This document shows, piece after piece, positions 44,584 through 55,100 of a stretch of DNA of 64,000 nucleotides. The notes beneath the pieces are model-generated. The model ran no database searches. It was not told where the DNA came from and saw only the letters and a list, made by a program, of their open reading frames with translations. Positions within the stretch are counted from its first letter, which is position 1. Every line of letters begins with the position of its first letter. A program made the translations under genes and the position numbers. This DNA comes from CAG-1782 sp964418255 (lineage in GTDB: Bacteria > Bacillota > Clostridia > Christensenellales > DTU072): contig CAYQKV010000001.1 of NCBI GenBank assembly GCA_964418255.1, positions 62,001-126,000 of the forward strand, written 5' to 3'.

Positions 44584-44880
44584 TTATTCCGCGTCGATTT
44601 CGCTGTTAAGAAGTTCGACAAGTTCTTCGAGAAGTTTTTCGTCTTCTACGGGAAGAAGAACTTCCTCTCCGTTTTCATCTTCAGCTTCTTCGTATATAAG
44701 AACCTCTCCTTCTTCGTAATCCTCCGGCGGGTCCACGGGTTCGAGGTAAATATACCATTTCCCCTTATAATCGAGCTCGGCAAGATTATAAAAATTCTCG
44801 CTCGTTCCGTCGTTGTACGTCATTGTAATAAGTTCGTCGTTTTCGTCGATTATCGTATCCTTTTCTTTTTGTTCGCTCAT
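44584..44880 (-). CDS. yrzB: DUF1292 (YrzB-like) acidic protein
   Basis: A 98-residue acidic protein, common next to ruvX in Firmicutes. MTYNDGTSENFYNLAELDYKGKWYIYLEP matches the DUF1292 pattern. I chose the ATG at 44880, with GGAG 6 nt upstream; upstream in-frame sequence is inside ruvX. Function unknown. Confidence 0.87.
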   Translation of the reverse strand: MSEQKEKDTIIDENDELITMTYNDGTSENFYNLAELDYKGKWYIYLEPVDPPEDYEEGEVLIYEEAEDENGEEVLLPVEDEKLLEELVELLNSEIDAE

Positions 44881-44894
44881 TGTAATCTCCTTTT

Positions 44895-45308
44895 TTAATG
44901 TATTCTGTCCAAATAAGTCTGCAATATTATCGTAGCCGCCACTTTGTCTATGACCTTTTTCCGTTTGTCCCGCCTTACGGAACTCTGAATAAGCATTTTT
45001 TCCGCGCTTACGGTACTCCACCGCTCGTCCTGAAATACTATTTTCAAATCGGAATAATCCGAAAGTTTTTCGGCAAATTCTCTTATTTCCGCAACTTTAG
45101 GTCCTTCCGTTCCGTCCATATTAAGCGGCAAACCTACGACAAAAGTATCGCATTGTTTTTCTTTCGCAAGGTCGGCGATATATTTCATATCTTTTTCGGT
45201 ATCGTCGGTTCGCGTATACGTCTCGTAACCGCTCGCGATTATTCCCATCGGGTCGCTAGTCGCTATTCCTATCCTGACCGTTCCCACGTCGAGAGCCATT
45301 TTCCTCAT
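44895..45308 (-). CDS. ruvX: Holliday junction resolvase-like RuvX (YqgF)
   Basis: A 137-residue RNase H-fold protein. ALDVGTVRIGIATSDPMG at the start, VVGLPLNMDGTEGPKV, and FQDERWSTVSAEKM with the conserved Glu; RKKVIDKVAATIILQTYLD at the end. Linked to 16S 5-prime end processing and recombination. The start 45308 gives the usual MRxMALDVG beginning. No other ribosome site is decisive. Confidence 0.92.
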   Translation of the reverse strand: MRKMALDVGTVRIGIATSDPMGIIASGYETYTRTDDTEKDMKYIADLAKEKQCDTFVVGLPLNMDGTEGPKVAEIREFAEKLSDYSDLKIVFQDERWSTVSAEKMLIQSSVRRDKRKKVIDKVAATIILQTYLDRIH

Positions 45309-45315
45309 AGTCATT

Positions 45316-47037
45316 TCAACATTCGATTTTATCGAACATTTCCTCCATATTATTTTTAAGTTTGTTGAAACAAATCGCGGCAAACGGCGCGGCTACCGCC
45401 GCGAAAACAATGAGATAAATGCTCACCGCAATAGAGGGTTTGCCTCCGAGCGTAAGACCTATTACAAATCCGGCGATAAGGTATATCAGCCCGAAACCCA
45501 TCGCAAGAAACATCGGTTTTATCACGCGTTTATTGTTTTTAGTGAGTTTCTGCATATTTTCCCATAATAAAGTAGGTTTCTTTATGTCGCAATAAAGCCC
45601 GAAACAACTCATTCCGAAACCGAAAGTAAATATAATAAGCGCGTTGAAAAACGCTATCAGCGGTCCGAATCGTGTCTGCGAAATTATCGACGTGACGATA
45701 AAGAACTCCGACGAAATAATCACGTTATATAAATTCGCGACCAAAAGTTTGCTTTTGACAAAATCTTTTACGCTTATAGGCAAGGACTTAATCAAAGAAA
45801 AATTCTTTCCTTCGAGCGATACTCCCATAAGTGAAAAATAATTCGTCGAGCACATAATCATCGTAGTGAAATACGATAAAAATCCGAGCGAGCATATTTC
45901 CGCGCCGTACGGGAACTCCGTCATATCTCCCCAGAGCGACCCGCCCATTAAAAACATAAAAACAGGCAGCAATACTATTCCGAGAGCAAAGGACATCACC
46001 ATTGTGGGCTCGGAAATAATCGATTTCAAATCCTTAATAAAGAACGCCGTAAGAAAACTTCTCTTTCCCGCAACATTGAATTCGTTTTTCTTTTTTCCGC
46101 GCTTTCTTCTTCCCGAACCTCCATCTTCGAGAGAGAACGAAACCGCTTTTTTGTATGCGAAAATACTGAGAAGCAACATTATTGCTCCGGCTGCCAGCAC
46201 GCAAGCAAGATAAATAGCCGTATTTGCGGGCACGGAAAAACCGAGCATCGCTTCCACCCAGTTGTAATTGTATATGGAAAATTCCGCCAATTTGCCGATA
46301 ATGGGCGGAAGCCCCGCTACTTCCTCTTCGTAAATAATATTCGCCGAAAAAATGAAGGCGAAATATATAGCGAGAAAACCGAGCGACAAGGCAAAAGACA
46401 GTATGTTTTTAGCAAGCGTACGGTTTTTTATCAAAGAAAGCAGATACATTATCGGAATAGATATGAAACTTACCGCGAGCAAAGGAATCAGCGGCGAAAC
46501 CAAAGGCGTAAGGACGGCGTATACGTAAAAACCCGCCCAAATTTTAACGCCAGCCTGCGCCGCGGTTATTCCGAACGTAAGCATCGACGGAAGCAATAAA
46601 ATCACCGATAAAGCGAGTTGCGATATATATGCTACGGTGAATTTCGCTGCAAAAACCGTAGCGTTTGATACGGGCAAACTCTGTAAAAGCGCATTGTCGT
46701 CACTGAAATACAGCAGATTGAATATCGCGCCCATTCCGAGGAAAACGACAAGCATTTGCCCTATCCCCATAAGAAAATACGGAATAACCGTATAGTCTCC
46801 GCTTTCTACCGCAACAACGGTAAAATTCATAACCGTCATAACAAGGTAGCCGACGATGACGATTACGCAAAGAGCGCCCAAAGCTCCCGAAAGAATCTTG
46901 CGGGCTCCTCCTTTTTTATCCGCGTTCAGATTTAATTCTTTATCTTTCTTTTTCTTTCCGTTTCCTACGGAATTGAAAGTGTTGATAAGTAAAACTTTAA
47001 GCAGAACTTTATACTGAGAAAAATTAAATGTTTTCAC
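45316..47037 (-). CDS. ABC-2-type transporter permease
   Basis: A 573-residue integral membrane protein with about 12 predicted helices in two groups, interrupted by a basic cytoplasmic stretch (GGSGRRKRGKKK) near residue 315. It pairs with the ATPase gene just upstream (14-bp overlap), so together they form an exporter. Resembles large YhaP/Fld1-type membrane permeases. Substrate unknown. Followed by ruvX. Confidence 0.82.
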   Translation of the reverse strand: MKTFNFSQYKVLLKVLLINTFNSVGNGKKKKDKELNLNADKKGGARKILSGALGALCVIVIVGYLVMTVMNFTVVAVESGDYTVIPYFLMGIGQMLVVFLGMGAIFNLLYFSDDNALLQSLPVSNATVFAAKFTVAYISQLALSVILLLPSMLTFGITAAQAGVKIWAGFYVYAVLTPLVSPLIPLLAVSFISIPIMYLLSLIKNRTLAKNILSFALSLGFLAIYFAFIFSANIIYEEEVAGLPPIIGKLAEFSIYNYNWVEAMLGFSVPANTAIYLACVLAAGAIMLLLSIFAYKKAVSFSLEDGGSGRRKRGKKKNEFNVAGKRSFLTAFFIKDLKSIISEPTMVMSFALGIVLLPVFMFLMGGSLWGDMTEFPYGAEICSLGFLSYFTTMIMCSTNYFSLMGVSLEGKNFSLIKSLPISVKDFVKSKLLVANLYNVIISSEFFIVTSIISQTRFGPLIAFFNALIIFTFGFGMSCFGLYCDIKKPTLLWENMQKLTKNNKRVIKPMFLAMGFGLIYLIAGFVIGLTLGGKPSIAVSIYLIVFAAVAAPFAAICFNKLKNNMEEMFDKIEC

Positions 47038-47764
47038 TGTCCGTCGCTCCCGTAAGTTTAAGGAAAAGTTCTTCGAGTCCGACTTCGCCGCTCCTCTCGT
47101 GAAGTTCTTCCGCCGTACATTCGGTAACTATTTTACCTTTATTGATAATTACCACACGGTCGCAAAGTTTCTCCACTACTTCGAGAACGTGTGACGAAAA
47201 CAAAACCGCGTTACCGGAAGAAGCGTAATCACGCATAATTTTTTTCAATTCGAAACTTGCTTTCGGGTCGAGCCCAGTCATAGGTTCGTCGAGAATCCAG
47301 ACTTTCGGTTGGTGAACAAGCCCTGCGATAATGCTTATTTTCTGTTTCATTCCGTGCGAATAAGAACTGATTTTATCCCCAAGCTTATCGCTCATATCGA
47401 ATAAAGCCGCGTACTTTTCCGTTCTTTCCTTTCTTTCTTCTTTACCCACTCCGAAAATATCGGATAACATATTTATATATTGATAGCCCGTCAAACCGTT
47501 GTAAAGTATATTTTCATCCGCAACGTAAGCGATGTTCATCTTTGCTTCCACCGCCTGCGTCCGTATATTCTTACCGCAAACGGTTATATCTCCCATATCG
47601 AAAGGCAGTATGCCCGTAAGACACTTGATTGTGGTGCTTTTGCCGGCGCCGTTAGGTCCGACAAATCCAACTATTTCTCCCTCTCGCACGCAAAAGCTAA
47701 CGTCGTCAACCGCGTTGACGTCTTTTCCCGCGTACGATTTTGTGAGATGTTCTATTTTAATCAT
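47024..47764 (-). CDS. ABC transporter ATP-binding protein
   Basis: A 246-residue ATPase. Walker A GPNGAGKSTTIK, signature SYSHGMKQKISI, Walker B VWILDEPMTGLDP and the H-loop SSHVL. The CcmA/NatA-like drug/peptide export group. Overlaps rarA upstream by 8 bp. Confidence 0.94.
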   Translation of the reverse strand: MIKIEHLTKSYAGKDVNAVDDVSFCVREGEIVGFVGPNGAGKSTTIKCLTGILPFDMGDITVCGKNIRTQAVEAKMNIAYVADENILYNGLTGYQYINMLSDIFGVGKEERKERTEKYAALFDMSDKLGDKISSYSHGMKQKISIIAGLVHQPKVWILDEPMTGLDPKASFELKKIMRDYASSGNAVLFSSHVLEVVEKLCDRVVIINKGKIVTECTAEELHERSGEVGLEELFLKLTGATDSENI

Positions 47765-49046
47765 TTTTATTCTCCTTTTCTTTCCATATACCGTGGCAAT
47801 ATTTTTCTTCTCCGTTATTTGACGGAACGTAGAATACCCTGTCTTTTATATCGTCGGGCAAATATTGCTGTTCAACGTATCCGCCGTAGTTATGCGGATA
47901 TTTATATCCCGAAATTTTTTCCTGCTTATAATTTGCGTCGCGCAAGTAAACGGGCACTATTCCCTTGCTTTCCGAAACGCTCCTTTCCGCTTCTCCGAGC
48001 GCATTGACGACGCTGTTTGATTTAGGCGCTTTGCAGACGTATATTATCGCTTCCGCCAAAGGAATTCTGCCTTCGGGCAAACCTATTCTTTCAAAGGCGT
48101 TCATCGCGCTTACGGCTACGGTAAGCGCGTTCGGGTCGGCAAGACCCACGTCTTCCGCAGAATGTACTATAAGTCTTCGGAAGATAATCGGAGGGTCGCA
48201 CCCCGAAGCAATCAACCTCGAAGCGTAATATAAAGCGGCGTCCGCCGAACTTCCCCTCAACGATTTACAAAACGCGCTTAAATAATCGTAATACTCGCTT
48301 TCGTCTATACCTAAAACAGGCTTGCCTACGGATTGCGCGGCTACGACCTCGTCTATAACCACTTTTCCCGTGTGGTCGGAAGGCGTGCTCAATACGGCAA
48401 GTTCCAAAGCGTTAAGCGCGGCGCGCATATCCCCGTTTGCCGCCGCACAGAAAACGTCAATCGCTTTTTCGCTTATATCGAGCGAATACGTACCCAGTCC
48501 GTTGATTTCGTCTTTAATCGCGCGGACGAGTCCCGCTTTTATATCGTCTTTTTCAAGCGGTTTGAATTCGAAAATACGACAACGGCTGAGTATAGCTTTC
48601 GTCATACTTATAAAAGGATTTTCCGTCGTGCTTCCGATAAAAATAATCTCGCCTTTTTCTATCGCTCCGAGAACGCTGTCCGACTGCGCTTTATTCCAAC
48701 GGTGGCATTCGTCGAGCAAAAGATAGGTTTTTACTCCGCTGTATTCCAATCTGCGTTTTGCTTCGTCTATAACTTTCTTTGCGTCGGCGACTCCGCTCGA
48801 AACGGCGTTAAGATAAACATACGCCGACTTCGTGCTGTTGGCTATTATGTTTGCAAGCGTAGTCTTACCCGTTCCCGGCGGTCCGTAAAAAATACAACTT
48901 CCCACTCTGTCCGCTTTTATCGCGCGCCGAAGCAGAGCGTTTTCGCCCACGATATGCTGTTGTCCGACAAAATCTTCTATCCCTGCGCAACGCATCCTCT
49001 CCGCGAGCGGTCTCGATGAAAGCCTGTTTTCTTCGAATAAATCCAT
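47757..49046 (-). CDS. rarA: Replication-associated recombination protein RarA (MgsA)
   Basis: A 429-residue AAA+ clamp-loader-like ATPase. Starts MDLFEENRLSSRPLAERM; Walker A YGPPGTGKTTLA, Walker B YLLLDECHRWNKAQSD, sensor GSTTENPF and the C-terminal KYPHNYGGYVEQQYLPDDI. I chose the ATG at 49046 because the TACAAT -10 box lies 8 bp upstream, so the upstream ATG at 49067 is not transcribed; the mRNA is probably leaderless. Confidence 0.94.
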   Translation of the reverse strand: MDLFEENRLSSRPLAERMRCAGIEDFVGQQHIVGENALLRRAIKADRVGSCIFYGPPGTGKTTLANIIANSTKSAYVYLNAVSSGVADAKKVIDEAKRRLEYSGVKTYLLLDECHRWNKAQSDSVLGAIEKGEIIFIGSTTENPFISMTKAILSRCRIFEFKPLEKDDIKAGLVRAIKDEINGLGTYSLDISEKAIDVFCAAANGDMRAALNALELAVLSTPSDHTGKVVIDEVVAAQSVGKPVLGIDESEYYDYLSAFCKSLRGSSADAALYYASRLIASGCDPPIIFRRLIVHSAEDVGLADPNALTVAVSAMNAFERIGLPEGRIPLAEAIIYVCKAPKSNSVVNALGEAERSVSESKGIVPVYLRDANYKQEKISGYKYPHNYGGYVEQQYLPDDIKDRVFYVPSNNGEEKYCHGIWKEKENKND

Positions 49047-49054
49047 AATATAAT

Positions 49055-49083
49055 ATTGTATATTCATTTGTCTTTTGTGTCAA
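49055..49083 (-). promoter_or_regulatory. Promoter of rarA operon, placed for a leaderless mRNA
   Basis: TTGACA (49083-49078) and TACAAT (49060-49055), 17-bp spacer. The -10 box ends 8 bp from the rarA ATG. Confidence 0.85.
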
Positions 49084-49090
49084 ATAAAAC

Positions 49091-49131
49091 AAGCGGACGA
49101 GGAGTATAACTTAATATAAACCCGTCCGCTT
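49091..49131 (-). terminator. Terminator after the glucan synthase gene
   Basis: Arms AAGCGGACG (49131-49123 on the minus strand) and CGTCCGCTT (49099-49091) with a 23-nt loop, then GTTTTATTTG. The tail overlaps the rarA promoter region. Confidence 0.65.
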
Positions 49132-49158
49132 TGCAAAATTTTATAGCAGATTAAAAAT

Positions 49159-52100
49159 TCAATAACCCGTTTCCACTACGACGCGTTTTCTTACGTTTTC
49201 TCCGAGCGTTATTTTCTCGCAAACAACGCCGTCGACGGTAATTTTTTTAAGCAAACCCGTGTGATATTCGATAACGTAACTGCTGTTTTTATGACGGTAA
49301 ACCACGACCGAGCCTTCGAGTTTTTTCGGTAAAGACGGCTCAATGAACAATTCTCCCCCGCGCCGCTTCAATCCGTAAAAGTACTCGGTAATAAGTTTAT
49401 ATGCCCAGCCTGCGCTTCCGGTATACCAGCTCCACCCGCCGCGTCCGTAATTGTCCTTATTCGAATACACGTCTCCGCATAAAACGTAGGGTTCGCACAT
49501 ATATTTGTCGCTGCCTTCTTTTTTTTTGCATTTTTCTACGGGATTTATCATCTGAAAAAGGTCGAATGCGTCGTCCTGTCTGCCGATTTTAACGAGCGCG
49601 ATAAGATACCATATCGCCGCGTGCGTATACTGTCCTCCGTTTTCGCGGATTCCTTTCGGATAATCCGATATATAACCGAGATAGTCGTTTTCACCCAGGC
49701 ACGGAGAAAGCAACCTGATAAGTCCCGCTTGTTTATCGATAAGATTTTCCGCCGTTTTCAAACAAGCGGTCGCCCTATCACCCATCGCTACGCCCGAAAT
49801 AACGGCAAACGCCTGAACAAGCAAATCGAGTTTCAAACTTTCCGAGCGTTCACTGCCGAGCCATCTGCCGTCGTCGCTGAAAAGTCTTTTGTATCTGTCG
49901 TTTTCATACGCATAGAGGTTAATTGCATTCTTCAAATCAACGGAAACCGCGTTCATTTCATTTTTTAAGTCGTCGGGACAAAGCTCGGAGAAATTATCGA
50001 GTACAAGCACGCAAAGCATACTGTTAAACACGCTTTCTCCCCGCCCTTTTGCGCAAACCGCGTCCATTCCGTCGTTCCAGTCTCCGCTGCCCATAACCAG
50101 CAAGCGGTGTTCTCCGTATCTTAGCGATGACCTAATCGCTCGTAAACAATGAGAGAAAACGCTCTCTTTATATTCGGTTAACGGCGGATTTTCGAATCTG
50201 TCTTTTTCGTCGGGTCTTAGTTCGGGCGATTGAAGATATTCGTATTCCTCGTTGAGAAACGCGCTGTCTCCGCTGTATTCGATATATTTGCATACCGCAT
50301 AAGGGAGAAACAGTTTATCGTCGGTTATGCGCGTTCTCAATCCGAAACGAGGTTCGTGCCACCAGTGCATCACGTCTCCCGCTTCGTATTGATGGAGACA
50401 AGCGGCAACAATGCGTTCTTTCAATATATCGGGTTCGGTGAACAACGCCAGAGCGTCCTGTAACTGGTCGCGGAAACCCGTCGCCCCGCCGACCTGGTAG
50501 AAACCCGATTTCGCGTTAAGTCTCGAAGAAACAACCTGATAAGGAAGATAATTCACGATATAGTTCAGGCTTTTTTGCGGCGAATCTACGTCGATGTCTC
50601 CGATTTTTCCGAAGTATTCCGCGCTTTTCGTTTTAAGAAGAGAAATGTTATTTTCGTTAAGCGAATGAAGAAGCGCCAAATCGCAAGACGAAAGAATAAT
50701 AAACTTTTCTTCCTCGTCTTCACAATAATATTCGAAATAAGGAAGCGTATCTTTCTCCGACATAATCGTCAAGTTTTCCTGTTTAATACCCAATATCTTC
50801 ACATAAAAACTTTTCTCGGTTATGAGATTGTTCACGCGGATTAAATTCCCCGTTTGCGTAAAACTTGTAAACGTCGGTTCGTATCTCCACCCCGCGGCGG
50901 GATAAAACGAATAGAGAAATTCGAGATAATCGCTGCTTTTTTTTCTGATTTTTACCTCACTGAACTTCACCGCTCCATCGCAGATTACTCCGGTCGTTAC
51001 CGAAGAAGAAAAACTCATATCGAAACATAAATGCGTATATCTACCTTTTTCGATAATCGAATATCTGCCTTTTCCCGAACCTCCGAGTATTCCGACGTAT
51101 CCGCCGAGTTTTTTGACAAAGAAGTTCTCACCGCCGAAATTTCCCGCCGCGTCGTTATCAAACCGCACGCACTTATCCTCACGAGAATTTCCGAAATAAT
51201 AGAAACCGTCCCCGTCCGCGGTAACAATCGCTCCGCCTTTCTTATGCCCGATAATATTCGAATAAGGCATTTTCGTTTCCTCTGTTACTATATATCTTCC
51301 CGCCGCGTCGAAGCCGCCGCTTCCCGCCGCATATACAATTTCGGGTACGTTTACTCTTTCTTCTTCGGAATCTTCCGATATACGTCTTTCGGCGTAAAAG
51401 TTTTTCGACGGCACAAAGGGCTTGGGCACAAAACTTAAATCGTAGTTTAGTTCGATAAACGGCCAGTATTTTTCATCGCATATTCCGTATACAAAACGAT
51501 ACTCGAAAATTCGCTTTTCCTTAAAAATATCGATTATATAGTTTTCCGTGCTATTCGGTAATTTTTCCGAGGAGTAAATTGCGGGAATAATTTCAATTCC
51601 GAATGTTCTTATTTGTGCGATAATCTCGGATAATCTGAAAATGAATTCTGGTTTATTTTCATTGAAATTGTATTGAACGATTTTTTTGCAATTCGTATAT
51701 TTTTTATATGTTTGTATTTTTCCGCTTTCTACGATATTAGTCAACAACCTCATAGGTTGCGGCGCGTAAATTATCGGTCCAAGCAATTCCGCGGTTTTTT
51801 CGTTTACCGAGTAAGTTCTGACCGATTGACGGGCATATCTATACATATCTTCGGGAAGCGAAGCCGCCGTCTGCAATAAGGACTGTTCGTCCGTGCCGTA
51901 AAGAAGGGAAACCTGCATCGTTTTTTTCGAAGAGATAAATTCACCCTTAAATCCGACGCACGGAGAAAGTACGTCGCCTAACGACGGGTAAGAATTCTCT
52001 TCATCTTTTTCAAAAAGGAATTTCGCTTGCGCAAGACTTTTACCTCTTCCTATAAAATTAAGTTTGTTGCATTCCCATTCTATATTTTTAAGTCCTTCCA

Positions 52101-55100
52101 CTCTGACCGCGACGTATGAAAATTCCGTACGTTTACCAGGCATACGTTTGGTCACGAGAATGATATTAGGCGCAATCTTTTTAACGTTGCAGAAAAGATT
52201 TCTGAAGGTAGGATGCGAATCGAATGCGTCTTTTGTATCTACGCAAATCTGAGTGTAAAACGCCGCGAATTTATAATCGGATTCCGCCTGCACATATCTG
52301 ACTTCTCCGCCTATCGCAGGAAGGAGAGTAACGGTTTGTTGCAAGCCTTCTTTATTGAGATAGAAAATTTCTTCCCCCGAATACCCGAAGTAAAATTTCT
52401 CGGGCGATTCCCCAAACGGAAGAAACGTAGGAGAATCCCATAATAAACCGTCCTTACTCGCAAACGTAAATATCCCGTCGTTTTCCTCATAAACTCCGCC
52501 GAATTTATTTATTAAAATATCAAGATTTTTTGAAAAACCGCCGCCCAAAGAATTGCAAATTATCGAATATTGTGAATCCGTCAATCCGCTTACACAATAA
52601 TTTTGTTCTATTTTATCAGTATTTTTATAATAATTGTTGCTATTTTCCGTATATTTTTTACGCTTTTCAAGTTTTTTAGCCGAAATTCTGTAACTCGGTT
52701 GCAAATCATTGAAATAATTCAGCACGGAATTGATTTTCGAAGACTTTGCAAGCGTTTTCGGCAATATATTATCTTTAAGAAAATTAGTAATCGAAGCGAG
52801 AATCATTCCTTGATGATGCGACATAGCAGAATATACAATTTTAGCTTTTTCCGAAAAATCTATGCATTCATACAGACCGTATTCGAAGCTTGCCCCCATA
52901 GCGTAAAATCTTTCTATATTCTCAATGACGGCTTTGGGGTCGTATCCGAGGGCGAGTATGCTTGCGTAAGGAGAAATAACTTGGTCTTTTACTTCTCCCG
53001 ACAAAGCCAGTTCTCGTATTCCGAACGCCGAATACTGATATTTCATTTCAGCGTCGAAACCGTAATATCCGCTTTCGCTTATTCCCCAAACGCCGCCGCG
53101 CGAAGTTTTCTTCTGCTTCTTTACCGTATGTTTTGCGCTTTCATATAAAGCCGACCCTCTCGGCGCGGAAAAGAAAATATCCGACATAAGCATTTCGAAC
53201 ATCGTACCGCTCCAGCTGAGTAAAACGTTCCCGCCCTGCCCCGAATAGTCCTTTTGAAGGCAAGCGTAATGATTATAATCATTATACAAAGCCACGTATA
53301 CAAAGCTCAATATCCGCGCTTCGGACGCAAGCAAATCATAATGCCCTACGCACTGTTTTCCGTCATAGCCTATAAAGAATAAGTTCTTTGTTTTATCGTA
53401 TAGTTTATCAAGCTGCATCCCGGTCGCAATGAGTTCCGCTCTCGCCGCAATAAGCCTTTCTCCTTTCTCGGAAAAGTATTCTCCGACAAGTAAAAGCGTA
53501 GCGGCAAGATTTCCGTTATCAACACTGGAAACAAAATTGTTTACAGGTTTTCCGTCTTTCAAGTTATACCAATTATACAAATTTCCATTCCATTTCGGTA
53601 ATTTCTCCACGCTTGATAACGATTTTTCTACATTAAAAACACATTCTTCGTAAGAAATAAATCCTAATTCATACGCGCAAATTTCCGACAAAATACCGAA
53701 AGCAATGTTTGTCGGAGACGTAGTATCCGCAATACCTTTATAAGGTTTCAGTTGCAAATTGTCTCCTATAAGCCAGCTGTCATTTTTCATATAATTAAAG
53801 TATTTATAGGTATTCTTTGCAAGTTCAAGCAGCTTATTTTCTTCACTTTTATGAATTTTTCTCTCTTTTATATCTGTCGTTGCCGACAGATATAAAGCGT
53901 GATACACAAGCATACTTGCCGGAATATACACTATCGCCGGAAGTACGGCAAAACCGAAACCGAATAAAAACGCGATGGTTGTCGTGACGACAAGAGTGGG
54001 AATACTGAATTCACGCACGTATGCCGAAAACTCTCGAGCCGATTGCGACGAGTAAAACGTCTTCCATTCCAAAAGGTTTTTACCGAATATCATTTTTATA
54101 AGCGTTGTAGCAAGTACTAACAAATTGTCGACCGCATAATAGCCGAGCATAAAAAAGTCCTCTACAAAAGAAAAAAGATTTACGAAACTTTTTTTAGCAA
54201 TACCGCCGATATTTTCCTCTGCCGAAATACGTCGCAAAATTTTTATTTCGTTAATGACATAAGGCGCCGCATACAATCCGAGCGCGGCATAAAGCAAATA
54301 CGGAGAAACGCATAACCCAAACAATAAAAGCGCAACAAGACACGTTTCTTTAAGCATTCCCAAAATATTTTTTGCAATAACAAATCTTCCGAGCGGAGAA
54401 ATATAACTTTTACAACGCTTTCTGTCGTCGTTTTTCCAAAATCCGCACATAAACGGAAGAAGCTGAGCGTCCCCTCTCTGCCAACGTTTACGGCGTTCCC
54501 TATCGGACAAGAAGTTTTCGGGCGCGTCCTCAAAACACATTCCTCCGCTTCCCGTAGTAAGAATACTTCCTTCGAGAATATCGTGGGATAAAATTTTACC
54601 TGACGGAAAAATTTCTTCGAGTTTATTATAAAATCTTTCCAGTCTGAAAATCCCCTTGCCGCAGAAAATCTCTCTTCTGAAAAGTTTATAGTACAAGCCT
54701 GTATAGTTCGGATACGATTCAAAACCGCTCTCCGACATAAATCTTAACGAATAGTAGTTGTGAAGAGAAAAAAGACTGTTTTTACTGTGCATCGCAAGTA
54801 AATCGTATTTTTTATTATACGGATGCGCCATCATATTCGCCATACGGATAATTTCACCCGGAAGAACGGTATTATCCGCGTCAAGCGTCACTATATAAGT
54901 CGGCGTGATAAAATTTTTATTTTTGATATAAAGAAATTCGAAATCCTCTTTCATAATAAGAAGTTTCGTAAGCGCCATAATCGCGCCTCTCTTTCTTTCT
55001 TTTGCTATAAATTTGTTGCCTACGCAACATTTTTTACGTAAGAATATATTCAGATTATCCTCTTCACCCATAGAAGAAACATAGTCTATGATTTCTCTGT

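Noticed and set aside
49047..49067. Earlier rarA start
   Set aside because: It lies over the -10 box and would not be transcribed from the visible promoter.
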